Position numbers and translations under genes: made by a program. The notes below the pieces were generated by a model. It saw nothing but the letters and a program-made list of their open reading frames with translations. It was not told the origin of the DNA and did no database searches. A stretch of DNA of 64,000 nucleotides from Iamia sp035765045 (GTDB lineage: Bacteria > Actinomycetota > Acidimicrobiia > Acidimicrobiales > Iamiaceae), in contig DASTYI010000139.1 in assembly GCA_035765045.1 (NCBI GenBank), positions 1-64,000 of the forward strand. Reading direction: 5' to 3'. Each line of letters starts with the position of its first letter. The first letter of the stretch is position 1. Below, piece after piece: positions 24,439-33,184 of this stretch.

Positions 24439-25395
24439 GTGGAGCCCACGTTCACGCTCGAGCCCGCCGTCCGCCGCATCGTCACCGTGGCCAACCGGCT
24501 CGACCGGGGCGATCGCACCGGCCCCTGGCCCCGGCGCCGCCACGACTCGGCGGCCAACGCCCGCCGGCTGCGCCGGCTGGTCATGCCCGACGGGCCGACG
24601 ATGGCGTCGGAGACCGACGAGCAGGTCGACGTGGCCGGCGGCCGCATCTACGTGCGCACCTACCGGCCCCGGCCGGGACGGCTGCCCGTCCACCTCTTCC
24701 TCCACGGCGGCGGGTGGTGCATCGGCACGCTCGACGAGCGCGACCCGCGCTGCCGGCAGATCGCCGCCGGGGCCGACTGCGTCGTCGTCTCGGTCGACTA
24801 CCGCATGGCCCCCGAGAACGCCTTCCCCACCGCCCCCGAGGACTGCTACCGGGCCCTGCTCTGGGTCGTCGGCGAGGCCGAGCGGCTCGACGTCGACCCC
24901 ACCCGCATATCGGTGGGCGGCGAGTCGGCCGGCGGCAACCTGGCCGCCGTCCTCGCCCTGATGGCCCGGGACCGGGAGGGTCCGGCGCTGGCCTTCCAGT
25001 GGCTCGACGTCCCCGCCACCGACCTGACGATGACCCAGCCCTCGGTCGACGCCACCCCGCCCGGCTACCTGCTCCACCGCGACGACATGGTCGAGTACCG
25101 GGCCGCCTACGCCCCCTCGCCCGACGACTGGACCCACCCCTACGCCTCGCCCCTCCACGCCGAGGACCACACCGGGCTCCCGCCGGCGTGGATCACCACC
25201 TGCGGCGCCGACCCGCTGCGCGACGACGGGCGGGTCTACGCCGAGGCGCTGGAGGCGGCCGGGGTGGCGGTGACCCGCCGGCACCTCGCCGGCCACGTCC
25301 ACCCGTCGTTCGCCTTCACCCGCATCGCCTCGGCCGCGGCCCACGAGCGCGACGCCGTCACCGCCCTGCGGCGGGCGCTCCACCCGGCGCCGTGA
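24439..25395 (+). CDS. alpha/beta hydrolase, hormone-sensitive-lipase (family IV) esterase
   Basis: A 318-residue esterase of the HSL family. The oxyanion-hole motif is LFLHGGGW (about residues 85-92), the nucleophile Ser lies in GGESAGGNLAA, the catalytic Asp in CGADPLRDDG and the His in HLAGHVHPSF, in canonical order. GTG start behind a TAGCCT hexamer. Such enzymes hydrolyse short-chain esters. The stop overlaps the GTG of the phosphodiesterase gene by 4 bases, so the two are co-translated. Confidence 0.92.
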   Translation: MEPTFTLEPAVRRIVTVANRLDRGDRTGPWPRRRHDSAANARRLRRLVMPDGPTMASETDEQVDVAGGRIYVRTYRPRPGRLPVHLFLHGGGWCIGTLDERDPRCRQIAAGADCVVVSVDYRMAPENAFPTAPEDCYRALLWVVGEAERLDVDPTRISVGGESAGGNLAAVLALMARDREGPALAFQWLDVPATDLTMTQPSVDATPPGYLLHRDDMVEYRAAYAPSPDDWTHPYASPLHAEDHTGLPPAWITTCGADPLRDDGRVYAEALEAAGVAVTRRHLAGHVHPSFAFTRIASAAAHERDAVTALRRALHPAP

Positions 25396-25886
25396 GGGCG
25401 CTGGTCGTCGCCGACACGCACCTGACGGCGGCGACGCTCGACCGGATGCCGGCCGAGGTGTGGGCCATGGCCGACGACGCCGACGTCGTGCTCCACGCCG
25501 GTGACGTGGTCGACGCCGCCGTGCTCGACGCCCTCGCCGAGCGGGCGCCCGTCCACGCCGTCCTCGGCAACAACGACGAGGGCCGGCTCACCCTGCCCGA
25601 GACCCTCGTCCTCGACCTCGCCGGCACGCCGGTGGCGATGGTCCACGACTCGGGCCCGACCCGGGGCCGGCACCGGCGGGTGGCCCGCCGCTTCCCCGAC
25701 GCCGCCGTCGTCGTCTTCGGCCACAGCCACGCTCCCCTGGTCGAGCGGGAGGGCGACGGCCCGCTGCTGGTCAACCCGGGCTCGCCCACCCACCGCCGGC
25801 GCCAGCCCGTCCACACCGTCGCCTGGCTCGACCCCGCCGGCCCCCGGGCGGAGATCGTCGAGGTCGGTCCGCTCGCTCAGCGGTAG
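25392..25886 (+). CDS. YfcE/MJ0936-type metallophosphoesterase
   Basis: A 164-residue calcineurin-like phosphodiesterase. All metal-binding blocks are present: DTHL (residues 8-11), LHAGDVVD, LGNNDEG, MVHDSG and FGHSHAPL, followed by LVNPGSPTHRRR typical of YfcE. These enzymes hydrolyse phosphodiester model substrates; the natural one is unclear. The GTG at 25392 overlaps the esterase stop. Its 3' end overlaps the convergent VOC gene by 10 bases. Confidence 0.9.
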   Translation: MRALVVADTHLTAATLDRMPAEVWAMADDADVVLHAGDVVDAAVLDALAERAPVHAVLGNNDEGRLTLPETLVLDLAGTPVAMVHDSGPTRGRHRRVARRFPDAAVVVFGHSHAPLVEREGDGPLLVNPGSPTHRRRQPVHTVAWLDPAGPRAEIVEVGPLAQR

Positions 25887-26257
25887 TTGCGCAGCTCGAC
25901 CAGGTTGCCGGCGGGGTCGCGGATGTAGATCCCCCGCCCCTGGCCCCGGGCGCCGAACAGGTCGGCGGGCCCGATCTCGACCTCGAACCGGCCGCTGGCG
26001 GCCAGCTCGTCGACGTCCTCGTCGACCACCACGGCCACGTGGTCGACGTTCTGGCCCGTCCGCTCGCCGGGCATCACGTCGATCAGGGTCGTCGGGCTGA
26101 TCCGCAACGAGACGAACGGGACCTCGCCCCGATCGAACTCCTCCTGGCGCTCGACCCCGAGCCCGAGCTCGTCGCGGTACCAGGCCACCACGGCGGCGAC
26201 GTCGGGCACCGGGAGGACGATGTGGTCGATGGCGGTGACGGTGAGGGGCGTGGTCAT
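25877..26257 (-). CDS. VOC family (glyoxalase-like) protein
   Basis: A 126-residue vicinal-oxygen-chelate fold protein with two beta-alpha-beta-beta-beta modules. Candidate metal ligands are His12 (AIDHIVLPVPD), His72 (NVDHVAVVVDE) and the Glu in AGNLVELRNYR; the YIRDPAGNLVEL ending is characteristic of glyoxalase/bleomycin-resistance proteins. Its ATG overlaps (ATGA) the stop of a short leftover coding fragment upstream, which suggests it once was the second gene of an operon. Confidence 0.85.
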   Translation of the reverse strand: MTTPLTVTAIDHIVLPVPDVAAVVAWYRDELGLGVERQEEFDRGEVPFVSLRISPTTLIDVMPGERTGQNVDHVAVVVDEDVDELAASGRFEVEIGPADLFGARGQGRGIYIRDPAGNLVELRNYR

Positions 26258-26346
26258 GGCGCCCAGGCTCCCATCCCGAGGGCGATGAAGCGCTCGACGG
26301 CGGCGGTGACCCCCTCCCGGCCGCCGGTGACCAGCAGGTCGAGCGC
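26254..26346 (-). pseudogene. C-terminal remnant of a gene upstream of the VOC gene
   Basis: The minus strand just before the VOC ATG reads as a sensible protein end, ALDLLVTGGREGV ... ERFIALGMGAWAP, with its TGA overlapping the VOC ATG by 4 bases exactly as in real operons here. Further upstream the frame runs into the hairpin array starting at 26346 and loses coding character. It looks like the last about 30 residues of a gene cut by the repeat. The family is not recognised. Confidence 0.4.
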
Positions 26347-26534
26347 CCGCGACGATCTCCTACAAAATCCGGCTCCTGTCGGAGATCGTCGCGGGCACGC
26401 GACCTCAGCGCGCCAGAAGTCGGAGCCGGCCGTTTCGGCGCGGTGAGGTCGCGGGCACGCGACCCCACCGCGCCAGAACGGCCGGGCGCGACCTCACCGC
26501 GCCAGAACCCGTTCTTGTCGGAGGAGGTCGCGGG
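26346..26534. repeat. array of about 50-base hairpin units bounded by CGCGACC/GGTCGCG
   Basis: Unit A (26346-26395) has a perfect 15-bp stem CCCGCGACGATCTCC/GGAGATCGTCGCGGG. Unit B (26398-26453) pairs CGCGACCTCAGCGCGCC with GGCGCGGTGAGGTCGCG, one mismatch. A degenerate copy follows, then unit C (26487-26534) again ends in GGTCGCGGG. Units share CGCGCCAGAA and GTCGG(A)G blocks. A related array lies at 55441-55542. No ORF is supported between 26258 and 26556 apart from the remnant. Confidence 0.75.
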
Positions 26535-26556
26535 GGCAGGAGGGCGGCGGCGGCGG

Positions 26557-27165
26557 TCAGGGTGGGGCGGGGGCGAGCCACTGCCTGACCAGGCCGCGGA
26601 GGCGGTCGATGTTGACGTTCTTGGCGGCGCTGACCCAGACGACCTCGTTGGGCTGGAGGTCGAGCCCGCCGGCCAGCTCCTTCTTCCGCTTGTCCCTGAC
26701 CGAGGCCTTGACCTTGTCGTGCTTGGTGGCGATCACGACGTGGGGCCGCTCGTGGTGGCGCAGCCACTCGACCATCTGGACGTCGAGCGGGGTCGGCCCG
26801 ATCTCCCCGTCGACCAGCACCAGGATCGCCACCAGCTCCTCCCGGCCGAGCAGGTAGCCCTCGATCATCCGCTGCCAGCCGCCCCGCATCTGCTTGGGCG
26901 CCTTGGCGAAGCCGTAGCCGGGGCAGTCGACGAGCGTGGCGTCGCGGCCGAGGTCGGCCTCGTCGACCAGGAAGGCGTTGAGCAGCCGGGTGCGGCCGGG
27001 CGTCTTCGAGACGTGGGCCAGGCGGGTCTGGTTGGCCAGGGCGTTGAGCAGCGACGACTTGCCGACGTTCGACCGGCCCACGACCGCCAGCTCGGCCCGG
27101 GTCTCGGGCAGCCGGTCGAGCCGATCGGCCGACGTCACGAACCGGAGCTGGAGCGGTCCCTTCAC
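26557..27165 (-). CDS. engB: ribosome biogenesis GTP-binding protein EngB/YsxC/YihA
   Basis: A 202-residue Era-like GTPase required for large-subunit ribosome assembly. G1 GRSNVGKSSLLN (about residues 29-40), G2 Thr in SKTPGRT, G3 DCPGYG, G4 TKHDK and G5 VSAAK are all intact, and the FVTSADRLDRLP N-terminus and PGYGFAKAP are EngB signatures. GTG at 27165 begins the conserved N-terminus; AATGAT lies 6 bases upstream. It is divergent from a VOC gene with an 18-base gap, so the two promoters must overlap. Confidence 0.93.
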   Translation of the reverse strand: MKGPLQLRFVTSADRLDRLPETRAELAVVGRSNVGKSSLLNALANQTRLAHVSKTPGRTRLLNAFLVDEADLGRDATLVDCPGYGFAKAPKQMRGGWQRMIEGYLLGREELVAILVLVDGEIGPTPLDVQMVEWLRHHERPHVVIATKHDKVKASVRDKRKKELAGGLDLQPNEVVWVSAAKNVNIDRLRGLVRQWLAPAPP

Positions 27166-27183
27166 CCGGCCATCATTGCCCCC

Positions 27184-27570
27184 ATGCCCCGGATCGCCAC
27201 GGTCGCCCTCCTCGTCCACGACCAGGACGCGGCCATCGCCTTCTACCGCGACGTCGTCGGCTTCGACCTCGTCGAGGACACCGACCTGGGGGGCGGCCGG
27301 CGCTGGGTCCGGGTCCGCCCGCCCGGCAGCACCGGCCCCGACCTGCTCCTGGCCACGCCGTCCGACGACGCCCAGGCCGCCCGGATCGGCGACCAGGCCG
27401 GCGGCCGGGTCTGGCTCTTCCTCGAGACCGACGACTTCGCCCGCGACCACGCCCGCATGACCGCCGCCGGGGTCCGCTTCCGTGAGGAGCCCCGGCACGA
27501 GCCCTACGGCACCGTCGCCGTCTGGGAGGACCTGTACGGCACCCCCTGGGACCTCATCCAGCCGGCGTGA
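27184..27570 (+). CDS. VOC family protein
   Basis: A 128-residue glyoxalase-like protein: IATVALLVHDQDAAIAFYRDVVGFDLVEDT at the start (in part the standard first module), GGRVWLFLETDDFARDHARM in the middle and YGTVAVWEDLYGTPWDLIQP at the end. The first His position is Val-containing (TVALLV), so a metal site is incomplete and an enzymatic role is uncertain. CATCAT lies 7 bases before the ATG. Its 3' end overlaps the convergent PP-loop ATPase gene by 17 bases. Confidence 0.85.
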   Translation: MPRIATVALLVHDQDAAIAFYRDVVGFDLVEDTDLGGGRRWVRVRPPGSTGPDLLLATPSDDAQAARIGDQAGGRVWLFLETDDFARDHARMTAAGVRFREEPRHEPYGTVAVWEDLYGTPWDLIQPA

Positions 27571-28228
27571 GGGCGACGCGGGCGAAGCGGCCGGCGTCGA
27601 GGCGGGGTGGGCCGACGGCGACGGGGACGGGGTGGGCGAAGGCGGGTCCGTCGGTGACGAAGGTGTGGAGCTCGCCGTTCTCACCGCACGGGTCGACCCC
27701 GGCGGGCAGCTCGGCCAGCAGGGCCCGGTCGTAGCGGCGGCCCACGAAGCGGGCGTCGAGCTGCTCGGTGTCGACGCACGTGACGACCGGCGCCAGGCCG
27801 AGGTCGACGATCCGCCCGGCGACCTGGTCGACCGGCTCGTCCCACAGCGGGAAGACGGGGTCGAGCCCGCTGCCGGCCATCGCCTCCTCCCGGTAGGCGC
27901 GGACGTCGGCCAGGTGCAGGTCGCCGAAGACCACGGCGGTCACCCCGTCGGCCCGGGCGGCCTCGAGGGCGGCGCCCATCCGCCGGCGGTAGGCGTCGTC
28001 GGGGCAGGGCTGGGGCACCTCGACCACGTGGAGCGGGAGCCCGAGGGCGACGGCCTGGGCCTCGACCAGCGCCCGGGGCACGTCGTGCATCGTGACCGCC
28101 GCCGAGGCCTGGTCGAGGGTCGTCAGCAGCCCGACCACGGCGAGCGTCGGGTCGGCCAGGGCGTCGTGGAGGGCGAGGGCGCTGTCCTTGCCGCTGCTCC
28201 ACGCCACCCAGGCCCGCCGGGGTGTCAT
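27554..28228 (-). CDS. PP-loop adenine nucleotide alpha hydrolase (diphthine-ammonia ligase-like)
   Basis: A 224-residue ATP-pyrophosphatase-type protein of the DUF71/ATP_bind_4 family. The PP-loop is AWSSGKDSALALHDAL (about residues 9-24), followed by family blocks MHDVPRALVEAQA, VFGDLHLADVRAYREE and DPCGENGELHTFV. In archaea and eukaryotes the family makes diphthamide, which bacteria lack, so a different amidation or thiolation target is implied. Its ATG overlaps the upstream SDR stop by 4 bases. Confidence 0.85.
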   Translation of the reverse strand: MTPRRAWVAWSSGKDSALALHDALADPTLAVVGLLTTLDQASAAVTMHDVPRALVEAQAVALGLPLHVVEVPQPCPDDAYRRRMGAALEAARADGVTAVVFGDLHLADVRAYREEAMAGSGLDPVFPLWDEPVDQVAGRIVDLGLAPVVTCVDTEQLDARFVGRRYDRALLAELPAGVDPCGENGELHTFVTDGPAFAHPVPVAVGPPRLDAGRFARVALTPAG

Positions 28229-29109
28229 GGGACGAACGGACCCTTCCCCATCTGGTCGCGCACGGTGACGACCTCGGGGTTGGTGAGGGTCCGGCGCTGC
28301 CAGTTGGCCCCGTCGACCACCAGGGTGTGGCCCGAGACGAAGCGGGCGTAGGGCGAGGCGAGGAACGTCGCCGCCCAGCCCAGCTCGTGGCGCTGGCCGA
28401 CCCGGAGGGCGGGCTGGCGGCCGCCCTTGTCGTCGAGGGCGCCGAGGTTGCCCTGGATGTCGGCGGTCATGTCCTCGTGGGGGAAGAGCCCGGGCACCAG
28501 CCCGTTGACCTGGATGCCGTAGGGCCCCCACTCGACCGCCAGCGTCTCGGTCAGGTTCTTGACCCCGGCCTTGGCCGCGGCCGAGTGGGCGAAGCCGGGG
28601 CCGCCGGTCCAGGCGTAGGACGCCCCGACGTTGACGATCGAGGCCGGGGTGCCGGCGGCGATGTGGCGCCGGCCCATCTCCCGCGAGCACAGGTAGGTGC
28701 CGGTGAGGGTGATGTCGACGACCGTGCGCCAGGCGTTGGGCGACATGTCCTCGGCGGGCACCGGGAAGTTGGCCGCGGCGTTGTTGACGAGGACCCGGGG
28801 CAGCCCGCGCCAGGCGACGGCGGCGTCGAAGCCGGCGGCGACGGCCTCGGCGTCGCGGATGTCGAGGGCGACCCCGAGGGCCTCGGCCCCGATCCCCTCC
28901 AGCGCCGCCACCCCGGCCGCCCGGTGCTCCTCGGAGCGTGAGGCGATGACGACGGCGGCGCCGAGCCGGCCGAACTCCAGGGCGATGGCCTTCCCCAGCC
29001 CGGTGCCGGCCCCGGTGACGAGGACGACCTCGTCGTCGTAGGTGCCGGCCGGGAGGGCGGTGGCGCCGACGGGCGGCGGCACCGGCAGGCCGGGCAGGTC
29101 GGTCGTCAT
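28225..29109 (-). CDS. SDR family oxidoreductase, 2,4-dienoyl-CoA reductase-like
   Basis: A 294-residue SDR. Coenzyme site LVTGAGTGLGKAIALEFGRLG, NNAAANF and a C-terminal SGHTLVVDGA are clear. Instead of the usual YxxxK spacing, the region reads GASYAWTGGPGFAHSAAAKAGV, the arrangement of peroxisomal-type 2,4-dienoyl-CoA reductases where the Tyr in ASYAW and the later Lys act together. With the adjacent enoyl-CoA hydratase this points to fatty-acyl-CoA metabolism. ATG start; two bases separate it from the hydratase stop. Confidence 0.87.
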   Translation of the reverse strand: MTTDLPGLPVPPPVGATALPAGTYDDEVVLVTGAGTGLGKAIALEFGRLGAAVVIASRSEEHRAAGVAALEGIGAEALGVALDIRDAEAVAAGFDAAVAWRGLPRVLVNNAAANFPVPAEDMSPNAWRTVVDITLTGTYLCSREMGRRHIAAGTPASIVNVGASYAWTGGPGFAHSAAAKAGVKNLTETLAVEWGPYGIQVNGLVPGLFPHEDMTADIQGNLGALDDKGGRQPALRVGQRHELGWAATFLASPYARFVSGHTLVVDGANWQRRTLTNPEVVTVRDQMGKGPFVP

Positions 29110-29111
29110 CG

Positions 29112-29891
29112 TCAGCTCCCGGTGTAGCGGGGGGCGCGGTCCTCGGCGGCGGCGGCCCGGCGCTCGGCGGTGTCGTCGCTCCGGTTGATGAAGGTCTGGT
29201 AGACGAGCTCGTCGGCCATCGAGGACCGGATCTGCGGCAGCGACAGGTGGCGGATCACCTCGCGGGCCATCTTCACCGTCACCGCCGGGGCGACGGCGAT
29301 CTGCTCGGCCATCTCCCGCACCGTGTCGTCGAGCACCTCGGGGGCGACGATCCGGCTGACGACGCCGTGGCGCAGCGCCTCCTCCGCGTCCATCACCCGG
29401 CCGGTCAGCACCATGTCGGTGACGACCCCGTGCCCGCACATCTCGTAGAGGACGCCGACGCCGCCGGTGTCGGGGATGACCCCGTGGGTCACCTCGGGGA
29501 GGCGGAACCGGGTGCCCTCGGCGGCGACCCGGACGTCGCACAGCAGCGCCCGCTGGAACGAGGCGCCGATCACCCAGCCGTGGCAGGCGACGAGCACCGG
29601 GGCGTCGAGGTCCCACAGCTGCTGGATGCCCCGGTGGCCGCGGCGCATCAGCTCGTGGTGCGAGAGGTCGACCTGCTGGCCGCCGATGGCCCGCACGTCG
29701 CGCCCCGACGAGAACGAAGGGCCCTCGCCCCGCCAGATCACGGCCCGGACGTCGGTCCGCTGGCGCAGCTCGCCGAGGATCTCCCACAGGGTGGCGTCCA
29801 TGGCGTCGTCGAAGGCGTTGTGGGTGTCGGGGGCGGCGTTGGTGATCGTGGCGACGGCGCCGTCGACCTCGAGCTGCACGCGCGGGTCCAT
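29112..29891 (-). CDS. enoyl-CoA hydratase/isomerase family protein
   Basis: A 259-residue crotonase-fold protein. The oxyanion-hole segments are FSSGRDVRAIGG (about residues 60-71) and ACHGWVIGASFQRALLCDVRVAAEG; the residues following (RFRLPEVTHGVIPDTGGVGVL) contain a Glu and an Asp where hydratases carry catalytic acids, though the second Glu is not in the classical place. It heads the operon with the SDR and PP-loop genes. Function: hydration or isomerisation of acyl-CoA, exact reaction unknown. Confidence 0.87.
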   Translation of the reverse strand: MDPRVQLEVDGAVATITNAAPDTHNAFDDAMDATLWEILGELRQRTDVRAVIWRGEGPSFSSGRDVRAIGGQQVDLSHHELMRRGHRGIQQLWDLDAPVLVACHGWVIGASFQRALLCDVRVAAEGTRFRLPEVTHGVIPDTGGVGVLYEMCGHGVVTDMVLTGRVMDAEEALRHGVVSRIVAPEVLDDTVREMAEQIAVAPAVTVKMAREVIRHLSLPQIRSSMADELVYQTFINRSDDTAERRAAAAEDRAPRYTGS

Positions 29892-29924
29892 GGGCGACCT
29901 CCGGGGTGGGTGGGCCCGACGGGG

Positions 29925-32900
29925 TCAGGCCGAGGGACGGGTGGTGGTGGTGGACCGCGCCGGGGCGGTCGTCGACGACGGGGGCGCGGTGGTCGAGGTC
30001 GGCGTGGTGGTCGACGGCGGCGGGTCCGACCGGCCCTCGGGGACGGGGCCGGTGGTGGTCGTCGTCGTCGAGGGCCCCGCGTCGCCGTCGGCCGGATCGT
30101 CCTCGCTGCCCCCGGCCGGTGGGTCGGGCTCGGCGTCGCCGCTCCCCCCGCCGGTGGCGCCGCCCTGGCGCGTGGCCAGGATGCCGAGGAGGCGCTCGGC
30201 CTCGTCGATGTGCGACTGGTAGGCGGCCAGCCCCTCGCCGTCGGCCAGCGCCTGGCGGGCGGCGTCGAACTGCTCCTGGATGGCGGTGATCAGCTCGGCG
30301 TCGGTGCCGGGGAAGTCGTCCTCGGGCTCCTCGGCCGGCTCCTCCTCGGCCGGTTCGTCCTCACCGGGATCCGCGGGGTCGGCGGGGTCGTCCTCCGGGT
30401 CCTCGATCTCCGGCCCCGGGGTGGCCTCGAGGGTCTCGGGGGCGGTGCCGAACAGCTCGACCAGGGCGTCGTAGAGGGTCGGCGCCACCGCCACCCGGCT
30501 CGAGTCGGCCCGGTCCTGGTACGAGACGATCACGGCCTGGATGCGGGGCTGGTCGTTGCTGGCGGTCACGTACATCGACTGCACGTAGAGGACCGACTGC
30601 TCGATCGGGACCAGCAGGACGTTGCCGAAGGTGGGGTTGCTGTCGCGGAAGTTGAGGCGGAGGTTGGCCACCGCCTCGTCGTTCTGCATGGCGCTGGCCG
30701 CCACCGCCGGGCCGTTCGGGGTCTGGCCCGCGGGTATCGAGTAGCTGATCAGGGTGCCGTCGGGCGCCGCCGTGAGGAACGACGACAGCTGGGCCCGGCC
30801 CCGCACCGTGAACGGCCGGAGCAGGACGAACTCCTCGTCCTCGGCCCCGGGCAGGCGGAGCTGCTGGTAGGTCGGCTCGATCCGGTCGCGGGACTCCTCG
30901 GCGTCCTCGACCGCCTGGGTCGTGGTGGTCGACGCCGTCGAGGCCGGCGCCGTGGTGGGGGTCGAGGCGTCGGTCGAGCCCGGGGCGGCGGCGATCGTCC
31001 AGCGGAGCCCGTCGTTGTTGAGGAAGGCGTCGGGGTCGGTGACGTGGTAGCGACCCCAGAACCCGGTCTGCACCCGGAACAGGTCCTCGGGGTAGCGGAA
31101 GTGGTCCGCCAGCCCGGGCGGGGCGTCGGCGACCGGGGCGAAGAGGTCGGGGAAGGCCTTCTCGTAGGCCCGCACCAGCGGGTCCTCGTCATCGGTGATG
31201 TAGAGGGTGACGGTGCCGTCGTAGGCGTCGACCACCGCCTTGACCGAGTTGCGGGCGTAGTTGAACGACCGGCCCCGCAGCCCGCTGCCCGAGAGCAGGT
31301 CGTCGTCGAAGCGCGACCGCTGGGCGTTCGGGTAGCGGTCGGTGGTGGTGTAGGCGTCGATGACGTAGAGGATCCGGCCCTCGTCGTCGACGACGGGGTA
31401 CGGGTCGGCGTCGAAGGCGAGGAAGGGGGCCAGCGACTGCACCCGGCTGCGGACGTCGCGCTCCATGAGGACGCGGCTGCTGGCCCGGATCGAGCCCGAC
31501 GTCAGCGGCTCGATCTCGCCGAAGCGGAGGGCGAAGGCGGCCCGCCGGACGAAGCTGTCGAGCGGCACCCCGTCGCGGCCGGTGTAGCCCGACGAGCTGG
31601 CGTCGGCGTCGCCACCCCCCTCGTCGCCGTCGGTGGGCGACTCGCCCACGGCCAGCTCGGCCCGGTCGGTGTCGATGATCTTGTAGCCCGACAGGTCCTC
31701 GCCGAAGTACATCCTCGGCTCGGTGATGGTCGGGAAGCCGTCGACCGACTCGATGGGGATGTCGCGCACGGTGAAGTCGGGCTCGCCGCTGCCCGTCTTG
31801 GCGTTGGCCGGGGCCATCACCAGGCCGTAGCCGTAGGTGTAGACGAGCCGGCTCGCCTCCCAGCCGCTGCTCCCGGGGGGCAGGCTGCCGTCGTCGATGC
31901 TCCGGGGGGCGACCATCACCTGCCGGGCCTCGCCCTCGACGGTGTAGCGGTCGACGTCGACGTCGGGGATGTCGAAGAAGTCGCGCAGGCCCTGGCGGGT
32001 GCCGAAGCTCTTCTGGGTCTGGTTCGGGTCCCAGAGCCGGATGTTCTGGACCGTCTCCTCGTTGGCGTTGAGCTGCTCGCCGGTCAGGTCGTAGGAGGCC
32101 TCGAAGGGCTGCTCCTCGATGCCGTCGAGGCCCATGGCGGCCCGGGTCGCCTCGATGTTGTTGCGGACGTACGGCGCCTCGAGGGCCGAGCGCTCGCCGT
32201 CGACCCGGAACCGCTGGACCAGGGCGGGGACGGCCTCGCCGGCCAGCATCGCCACCAGGCCCCAGATGCCGACGGCCATCACCGGCAGCACCCAGCCCCG
32301 CCGGCGGATGTTCACCAGGAACAGGACCGTGGCGAAGATCGAGATCAGCACCAGCAGGTCGATGGCCCGGAGCTGGACGTTGACGTCGGTGTAGGCGGCG
32401 CCGTCGACCGGCCCCCGGCCCGAGTAGACGAGCTCGTAGCGGTCGAGCCAGTACTGCCCGGCGCGCACCAGGGCCAGCGCCGCCAGCAGCACCGACACGT
32501 GGGCCTTCACTGCCGGGCCGACCCGCTCCTGGGTGGCCTGGAGGCGGATGCCGCCGTTCAGGTAGTGGGCCACCACGGTGACCACGGTGACCACGACCAG
32601 CGCCGAGAACACCCAGCCGACGGTGAAGCGCAGGAACGGCAGCTGGAAGACGTAGAAGCCGATGTCCTTGCCGAACGTGGCGTCCTTCTCACCGAAGGGG
32701 ACGTGGTTGCGGAGCAGGACCCAGTTGTTCCACTGGCTCGCCGTCCCGCCCCCGGCGGCCAGGGCGATCAGCGCCGAGGTGGCGCCCCGGACCAGGGCGG
32801 CGCGCCGGCCGACCAGCTCCCGGTACTTGAGCACCAGGTCGTCCTCGCTCGACCCGCCGAAGCGGAGGGTGCGCCCGCTCAACCGCTCGGCGATGAGCAG

Positions 32901-33158
32901 GTTCGACCACATCAGGGCGAAGAAGGCGAGCGTGAACACGGCGACCAGCAGCACCTTGGTGCCGAGGACGCCCCGCCACACGCCGGTCAGGTCGAGCGAC
33001 TGGAACCAGAGGTAGTCGGTGTAGAACTCGGCGATCGTCCGCAGCGACGTGGCCACCACGAACAGGGCGACGAGGACGACCACGAGGGCGATCCGGCGCC
33101 GTCCCGCCGGGAACCGCAGCCGTCGCCTGCGCCGAGGCATGTCGGTCGGGGGACGCAT
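29925..33158 (-). CDS. UPF0182 family large membrane protein
   Basis: A 1077-residue UPF0182/COG1615 protein, conserved in actinobacteria and some other phyla but of unknown function. About seven hydrophobic segments occupy the first 300 residues (starting RRIALVVVLVALFVVATSLR), followed by a large extracytoplasmic part with family blocks such as FYTDYLWFQSL, NNIEATRAAMGLDGIEEQPF and LAPFLAFDADPYPVV. A Pro/Asp/Glu-rich stretch and a Ser/Thr/Pro-rich tail (TTTTTTGPVP) end it. The ATG at 33158 follows TAGGCT by 9 bases. A palindrome sits upstream of that hexamer. Confidence 0.92.
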   Translation of the reverse strand: MRPPTDMPRRRRRLRFPAGRRRIALVVVLVALFVVATSLRTIAEFYTDYLWFQSLDLTGVWRGVLGTKVLLVAVFTLAFFALMWSNLLIAERLSGRTLRFGGSSEDDLVLKYRELVGRRAALVRGATSALIALAAGGGTASQWNNWVLLRNHVPFGEKDATFGKDIGFYVFQLPFLRFTVGWVFSALVVVTVVTVVAHYLNGGIRLQATQERVGPAVKAHVSVLLAALALVRAGQYWLDRYELVYSGRGPVDGAAYTDVNVQLRAIDLLVLISIFATVLFLVNIRRRGWVLPVMAVGIWGLVAMLAGEAVPALVQRFRVDGERSALEAPYVRNNIEATRAAMGLDGIEEQPFEASYDLTGEQLNANEETVQNIRLWDPNQTQKSFGTRQGLRDFFDIPDVDVDRYTVEGEARQVMVAPRSIDDGSLPPGSSGWEASRLVYTYGYGLVMAPANAKTGSGEPDFTVRDIPIESVDGFPTITEPRMYFGEDLSGYKIIDTDRAELAVGESPTDGDEGGGDADASSSGYTGRDGVPLDSFVRRAAFALRFGEIEPLTSGSIRASSRVLMERDVRSRVQSLAPFLAFDADPYPVVDDEGRILYVIDAYTTTDRYPNAQRSRFDDDLLSGSGLRGRSFNYARNSVKAVVDAYDGTVTLYITDDEDPLVRAYEKAFPDLFAPVADAPPGLADHFRYPEDLFRVQTGFWGRYHVTDPDAFLNNDGLRWTIAAAPGSTDASTPTTAPASTASTTTTQAVEDAEESRDRIEPTYQQLRLPGAEDEEFVLLRPFTVRGRAQLSSFLTAAPDGTLISYSIPAGQTPNGPAVAASAMQNDEAVANLRLNFRDSNPTFGNVLLVPIEQSVLYVQSMYVTASNDQPRIQAVIVSYQDRADSSRVAVAPTLYDALVELFGTAPETLEATPGPEIEDPEDDPADPADPGEDEPAEEEPAEEPEDDFPGTDAELITAIQEQFDAARQALADGEGLAAYQSHIDEAERLLGILATRQGGATGGGSGDAEPDPPAGGSEDDPADGDAGPSTTTTTTGPVPEGRSDPPPSTTTPTSTTAPPSSTTAPARSTTTTRPSA

Positions 33159-33167
33159 ACCGGCCGC

Positions 33168-33173
33168 AGCCTA
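33168..33173 (-). promoter_or_regulatory. -10-like hexamer TAGGCT of UPF0182 gene
   Basis: TAGGCT on the minus strand ends 9 bases before the ATG at 33158. It supports this ATG rather than the internal Met at residue 7. Confidence 0.5.
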
Positions 33174-33184
33174 CCGACGACCCC

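Noticed and set aside
26346..26534. CRISPR array or integron attC sites
   Set aside because: Units are hairpins of unequal content without regular spacers; no integrase or cas gene is near.
27554..28228. Diphthamide synthesis enzyme (Dph6) in the strict sense
   Set aside because: Bacteria do not make diphthamide; only family membership (PP-loop DUF71) is supported.
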